A stretch of DNA of 34,348 nt from Caldilineaceae bacterium (GTDB lineage Bacteria; Chloroflexota; Anaerolineae; Caldilineales; Caldilineaceae): assembly GCA_019637695.1 (NCBI GenBank), contig JAHBVG010000080.1:1-34348 (forward strand), given 5' to 3'. This document shows, piece after piece, positions 31,395-34,348 of the stretch (position 1 is its first letter; each line of letters begins with the position of its first letter). The notes under the pieces are model-generated. The model did not search any database. It was not told the origin of the DNA and was given only the letters and a program-made list of their open reading frames with translations. The position numbers and the translations under genes are program-made.

Positions 31395-31531
31395 CTGGGG
31401 ACTGGGGACGGAATCTTATAGACGATCCAAAATCGCCTAATCGCCCACCTAACGAGATTGGGCGATTAAGAGATTTCACGTGCATTACCCGATCCCCAGT
31501 CCCCAATCCCCAGTCCCCAATCCCCAGTCCC
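31393..31531. repeat. Palindrome cluster between convergent exchanger and SanA-like genes
   Basis: TAATCGCCCA (31438-31447) pairs with TGGGCGATTA (31459-31468) perfectly. Outside these are GACTGGGGACTGGGGA words on the left and several TCCCCAGTCCCCAA words on the right. The site separates convergent genes and may end both transcripts. Confidence 0.85.
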
Positions 31532-31534
31532 TGA

Positions 31535-32176
31535 TCAGAGCGGAATCTGCTCGCCGAGGAAGGTGGGCGGCTGGCGGCGGACGATATCAAGCAGGGCCAT
31601 GAGCGTGGCGGGGATCTCACGCATTTCGGACCAGGCGATGGAGCGCGGATCATAGTCACGTTGATCAGCGGCGACGCCGAAGACTTCCATGCCCAGTTGC
31701 TCACAGGTAAAAAGCGCCCGTGGCAGGTGAAAGCGTTGGGTGACTAACACAGCGGCATCCAAATCAAAGATGGCTTGTGCGCGGTAGCAGGTGTCATAGG
31801 TGCGTAAACCGGCGTAGTCGAGTTGGATATCCTCGGCGGGGACGCCGCGCTGTAGGGCATAGGCCATCATCGCGCCTGGTTCGTTGTAATATTGGGAACT
31901 GTTGTCGCCACTGAGGAGGAGTTTCTCCACCTTACCAGCTTCGTAGAGTTGAACGGCTGTCTCCACCCGATCCATCAACATGGCGCTTAACCGCCCGCTG
32001 GGATAGATCCGCGCGCCGAAGACAACCGCCACGCGAGTGATCGGCGCAGAATCTACAGTATAGATATTTTGGCTGCTGTTAGCGTCCACCCAAGCCCTCC
32101 ACATGAAGGGGAACGAAATCAGCAACGCGCCGACAAGCACAATCCCAATGATCACTTTGTAGATCCGTTTTCGCAT
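31535..32176 (-). CDS. SanA/YdcF-like DUF218 membrane protein
   Basis: A 213-residue protein with one N-terminal membrane helix (about 7-27) and a DUF218 domain. Family motifs include VAVVFGARIYPSGRLSAMLMDRVETAVQLYEAGKV, LLLSGDN, EPGAMMAYALQRGVP and VLVTQRFHLPRALFTCEQLGM. SanA proteins affect envelope permeability and vancomycin sensitivity in enterobacteria; biochemical function is unsettled. No strong ribosome site is visible before the ATG at 32176. Confidence 0.9.
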   Translation of the reverse strand: MRKRIYKVIIGIVLVGALLISFPFMWRAWVDANSSQNIYTVDSAPITRVAVVFGARIYPSGRLSAMLMDRVETAVQLYEAGKVEKLLLSGDNSSQYYNEPGAMMAYALQRGVPAEDIQLDYAGLRTYDTCYRAQAIFDLDAAVLVTQRFHLPRALFTCEQLGMEVFGVAADQRDYDPRSIAWSEMREIPATLMALLDIVRRQPPTFLGEQIPL

Positions 32177-32272
32177 CTCAGTTCATTCACCCGATAAGGT
32201 TTGTCCATTCTGCGCCGTAAGTGTACTATCGACTCTACGTCTATGATGTGAACTTTGTTCCGCTGTTGGAAT

Positions 32273-32348
32273 GGTGATTGGTGACTGGTGATAGGTGACT
32301 GGGAACCAGAATCCTTCCCCAGTCATCGATCACCAGTCACCAATCACC
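32273..32348. repeat. 31-bp inverted repeat of GTGACTGG words
   Basis: The arms 32273-32303 and 32318-32348 pair with two mismatches around a 14-nt loop. Positions 32283-32300 are identical to 25545-25562. The structure ends 18 bp before the HAD gene start, so it would lie in its 5' leader. Confidence 0.9.
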
Positions 32349-32366
32349 CAAAGACAGGGTACCTTT

Positions 32367-32975
32367 ATGTCTCCCTCAACTATTATCTTTGACCTCGGCG
32401 GCGTCCTCCTTGAGTGGAATCCACGTTATCTTTATCGCAAGCTCTTTGAGGATGAAGCAGCGATGGAAAGCTTCCTCAGCATAGTTTGCACGCCTGAATG
32501 GAACGTGCGACAGGATGCGGGGCGTCCCTTTGCTGAGGCGGTGGCCGAACTGGTCGAACGCCATCCTGAGCAGGAAGCGCTGATCCGCGCCTACCACGAA
32601 CGCTGGGAAGAGATGGTCCCCCACGCCATTGAGGAGACAGTGGAGATCCTCGCTGACGTGCGCGCCGCGGGCTACCGGGTGGCGGCGCTGAGCAATTGGT
32701 CCGCCGAAACCTATCCGCTCATGCGGCGGCGCTTCGACTTTCTCGGCTGGTTCGAGACCATTGTGCTTTCGGGTGAGGAACGGTGCATCAAACCCGATCC
32801 GCAGATCTACGAGATTTTGCTGCGCCGGTTGAATCAACCCGCCCACGAGTGCATCTTCATTGATGACAGCGAAAAGAACATTATCGTCGCGCAGCAGATG
32901 GGGATCCACGCCATCCATTTTCACTCATCCAGTGCGTTGCGGCAAACATTACACGAGATAGGCGTCGTATTTTGA
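32367..32975 (+). CDS. HAD-superfamily hydrolase, YihX-like
   Basis: A 202-residue HAD phosphatase. Motif I is IIFDLGGVLLEWNP, where the general acid of DxD is replaced by glycine, as in YihX and epoxide-hydrolase N-terminal phosphatases. Motif II is ALSNWS, the motif III lysine is in CIKPDPQIYEILL, and motif IV is CIFIDDSEKNI. A helical cap lies between about residues 15 and 90. It likely dephosphorylates a small sugar phosphate or similar compound. The ATG at 32367 is chosen because the sequence before it is repeat DNA and motif I normally starts near residue 6-8. Confidence 0.9.
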   Translation: MSPSTIIFDLGGVLLEWNPRYLYRKLFEDEAAMESFLSIVCTPEWNVRQDAGRPFAEAVAELVERHPEQEALIRAYHERWEEMVPHAIEETVEILADVRAAGYRVAALSNWSAETYPLMRRRFDFLGWFETIVLSGEERCIKPDPQIYEILLRRLNQPAHECIFIDDSEKNIIVAQQMGIHAIHFHSSSALRQTLHEIGVVF

Positions 32976-33054
32976 CATTCGCCCAAGTGGAAGCTATCCT
33001 ACAGTTTCAGGGTGGGCGAGTCTCTATACTATTCCCGTCGAATTTTACAACAGA

Positions 33055-33348
33055 ACGACAGCGCACCGGAGGAGTATCCGCCAGCCGTCGCCAGAGAGAG
33101 ATCCCCACGGGCTGCAAGGGATCTTCGTCAGCGCAGCGGAGAAGGTAGCCGGGAAGGTCGATTGGGTGAAAGGAAACGTAACCCAATCCGGGAACGCCCG
33201 TTACAGCGACGAGAGAGCAGTTAGCAGTTAGCAGTTGGCAGTTAGCGGAGACGACCTCTGGCTAACCGCTACCGGCTACCGGCTACCGGCTAACAAAGGT
33301 GGTACCGCGGAGTCGCTCCGTCCTTTTGAGGATGGGCGACTTTTTTTG
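33055..33348 (+). promoter_or_regulatory. T-box riboswitch of valS
   Basis: The T-box sequence AAAGGTGGTACCGCGG is at 33295-33310. It is followed by a terminator (GTCGC.../...GCGAC, 33312-33340) and TTTTTTT (33341-33347). Stem I features are AGTA (33073-33076), the AGAGAG bulge (33093-33098) and GGGCTGCAAGGG (33109-33120). The specifier loop is GAA-G-GTA (33141-33147), so GTA (33145-33147) is the likely valine specifier. A perfect hairpin GATTGGGT/ACCCAATC (33160-33188) and CGGG/CCCG (33189-33200) follow. Uncharged tRNA-Val would stabilise the antiterminator and allow valS transcription. The 487-bp gap 32976-33462 is largely this element. Confidence 0.9.
33226..33294 (+). repeat. Word repeats inside the T-box leader
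   Basis: CAGTTAG-type words repeat three to four times (from 33228), then TACCGGC repeats three times (33270-33290). GTTAGC and GCTAAC words are complementary and can pair across the segment. It lies directly before the T-box sequence and seems inserted between stem III and the antiterminator. Confidence 0.75.
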
Positions 33349-33462
33349 TTTGAACATAAGAATGAAGAATAAAGAATGGGTTGGCAACAGGTCTTCGATA
33401 ATACAAGAACGCCGCCCGACGAATTCTTCATTCATCATTCTTCACTCATAGTTCAGGAGGGC

Positions 33463-34348
33463 ATGATGCAGACCCAGGAAATGCCAAAAACGTATAACTC
33501 GAAAGAGTGGGAAGAAGATCTCTACCGCTGGTGGGAAGGGCAGGGATTCTTCCGGCCAGAGCAACAGGAAGCCAGTGGATTGGCAGATCCGGGGGGGGAG
33601 CCTTTTGTGATCTCCATGCCGCCGCCCAATGTCACCGGCGCGCTGCATCTGGGGCACGCCATCACCAGCAGTATTGAGGATATGCTGATCCGCTACAACC
33701 GCATGAAGGGACGGCCCACGCTCTGGGTCCCCGGCACGGATCACGCTGGCATCGCCACGCAGAATGTGGTGGAGCGCAAACTGGGCGAGCAGGGGGTCAG
33801 CCGCCATGATCTGGGACGCACCCGCTTTGTGCAGGAGGTGTGGGATTGGAAAGACGAGTATCATAGCCGCATCAGCGCGCAGCAGCGGCGCATGGGCATC
33901 TCGTGCGATTGGAACCGCGAGCGCTTCACCCTCGACGATGGCCTGAGCGACGCCGTACTCGAAGCCTTCATCCGCCTCTACGAGGAGGGGCTGATCTACC
34001 GTGGCAACTATCTCGTCAACTGGTGTCCGCGCTGCGAGAGCGCCATCAGCGATCTCGAAGTGGAACATGAAGAGGTGGAAGGCAAACTCTACACCTTCCG
34101 CTATATGCTCAAAGAGGGCGGCCATGTGGAGGTGAGTACCACGCGACCAGAGACCATTCTCGGCGATACGGCGGTGGCCGTCCACCCGGAGGATGAACGT
34201 TACAAAGCGTTGGTGGGCAAGACGGTGCTGGTTCCGATCCTGGGCCGCGAGATCCCCATTATCGCCGACGAGCATGTGGACCCATCTTTCGGCACGGGCG
34301 CGCTCAAGGTGACACCGGGCCACGATCCCAACGACTACGAGATCGGCA
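33463..34348 (+). CDS. valS: Valyl-tRNA synthetase (5' part, runs off the window)
   Basis: An open frame of 295 codons without stop to the window end. The class I HIGH motif is in PPPNVTGALHLGHAIT, followed by GTDHAGIATQ, WNRERFTLDDG, WCPRCESAISDLEVEHEEVEGKLYTF and the editing-domain start STTRPETILGDTAVAVHPED. These are typical for valyl-tRNA synthetase, which charges tRNA-Val and edits threonine. AGGAGG (33455-33460) precedes two consecutive ATGs; the second (33466) has better spacing. The T-box upstream fits. The full protein is normally about 880 residues, so most is missing. The minus-strand frame 33442-34323 is a shadow. Confidence 0.95.
   Translation, partial: MMQTQEMPKTYNSKEWEEDLYRWWEGQGFFRPEQQEASGLADPGGEPFVISMPPPNVTGALHLGHAITSSIEDMLIRYNRMKGRPTLWVPGTDHAGIATQNVVERKLGEQGVSRHDLGRTRFVQEVWDWKDEYHSRISAQQRRMGISCDWNRERFTLDDGLSDAVLEAFIRLYEEGLIYRGNYLVNWCPRCESAISDLEVEHEEVEGKLYTFRYMLKEGGHVEVSTTRPETILGDTAVAVHPEDERYKALVGKTVLVPILGREIPIIADEHVDPSFGTGALKVTPGHDPNDYEIG

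Noticed and set aside
30209..31534. 441-codon plus-strand frame over the second exchanger
   Set aside because: Shadow frame of a GC-rich gene; the exchanger at 30312-31394 has clear family motifs.
33442..34323. 293-codon minus-strand frame opposite valS
   Set aside because: Lies antisense to a strongly conserved synthetase and shows no family motif.

Overview
The window looks like a chromosomal piece of a filamentous Chloroflexota bacterium (Anaerolineae/Caldilineae/Ardenticatenia-like). This is an inference from gene content and style: GC is near 58 percent, FGE-fold proteins are linked to a TerY-type vWA/PP2C/kinase set, a T-box precedes valS, and NrfHA, a TVP38 protein beside a mercuric-reductase-like flavoprotein, and fused Dpp ATPases are present. 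No rRNA, tRNA, CRISPR array, transposase or reverse transcriptase was seen.

Region 1 (about 70-8070) is an accessory island bounded by two copies of a 53-bp imperfect direct repeat. On the minus strand it carries three paralogous proteins, each a conserved helical N-terminal module, a Pro/Thr-rich linker and a C-terminal FGE-sulfatase (C-type-lectin-like) domain. Among them lies a compact vWA - PP2C phosphatase - protein kinase cassette (TerY-P triad) with overlapping genes. The last ~40 codons of the FGE paralogs alternate invariant framework with highly divergent codons that are mostly NNC/NNT in two copies. This is the pattern left by a diversity-generating retroelement (DGR) that mutagenises adenines of AAC/AAT template codons. 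A further 24 nt just past the stop codon is also conserved. No template repeat or reverse transcriptase lies in the window, so they would have to be elsewhere, possibly beyond the left edge. My reading is a phosphorylation-based sensing system whose binding proteins may be diversified by a DGR. One paralog has a TGG-to-TGA nonsense codon. A VapBC toxin-antitoxin pair closes the island.

Region 2 (8.2-20.4 kb) is mostly housekeeping and metabolism: a membrane alpha/beta hydrolase, a ClpP-family protease, a LysM surface protein, a NarX/NarL-type two-component pair, a DoxX membrane protein, a cytochrome P450, a DinB-fold protein, a ParB-fold protein, the NrfH-NrfA ammonia-forming nitrite reductase and a small cupin. 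Region 3 (20.4-28.8 kb) holds a flavoprotein disulfide reductase with its TVP38/DedA partner, then a complete peptide/nickel-type ABC importer (binding lipoprotein, permease, fused double ATPase, permease). Region 4 (28.9-34.3 kb) has tandem CaCA-type cation/Ca2+ exchangers, each behind the same short promoter-hairpin-terminator leader, then a SanA/YdcF-like protein, a HAD hydrolase, a T-box leader and the 5' part of valS.

A second theme runs through the intergenic DNA. Many gene boundaries hold palindromes whose arms are built of stuttering 6-8-nt words, for example the GGGGACTGGGGATT, GATTAGGCGATTAAG, GTGACTGGTGATAG and CGTAATT types. Some words recur exactly at distant sites. They may act as terminators or may be an unclassified, self-propagating repeat type.
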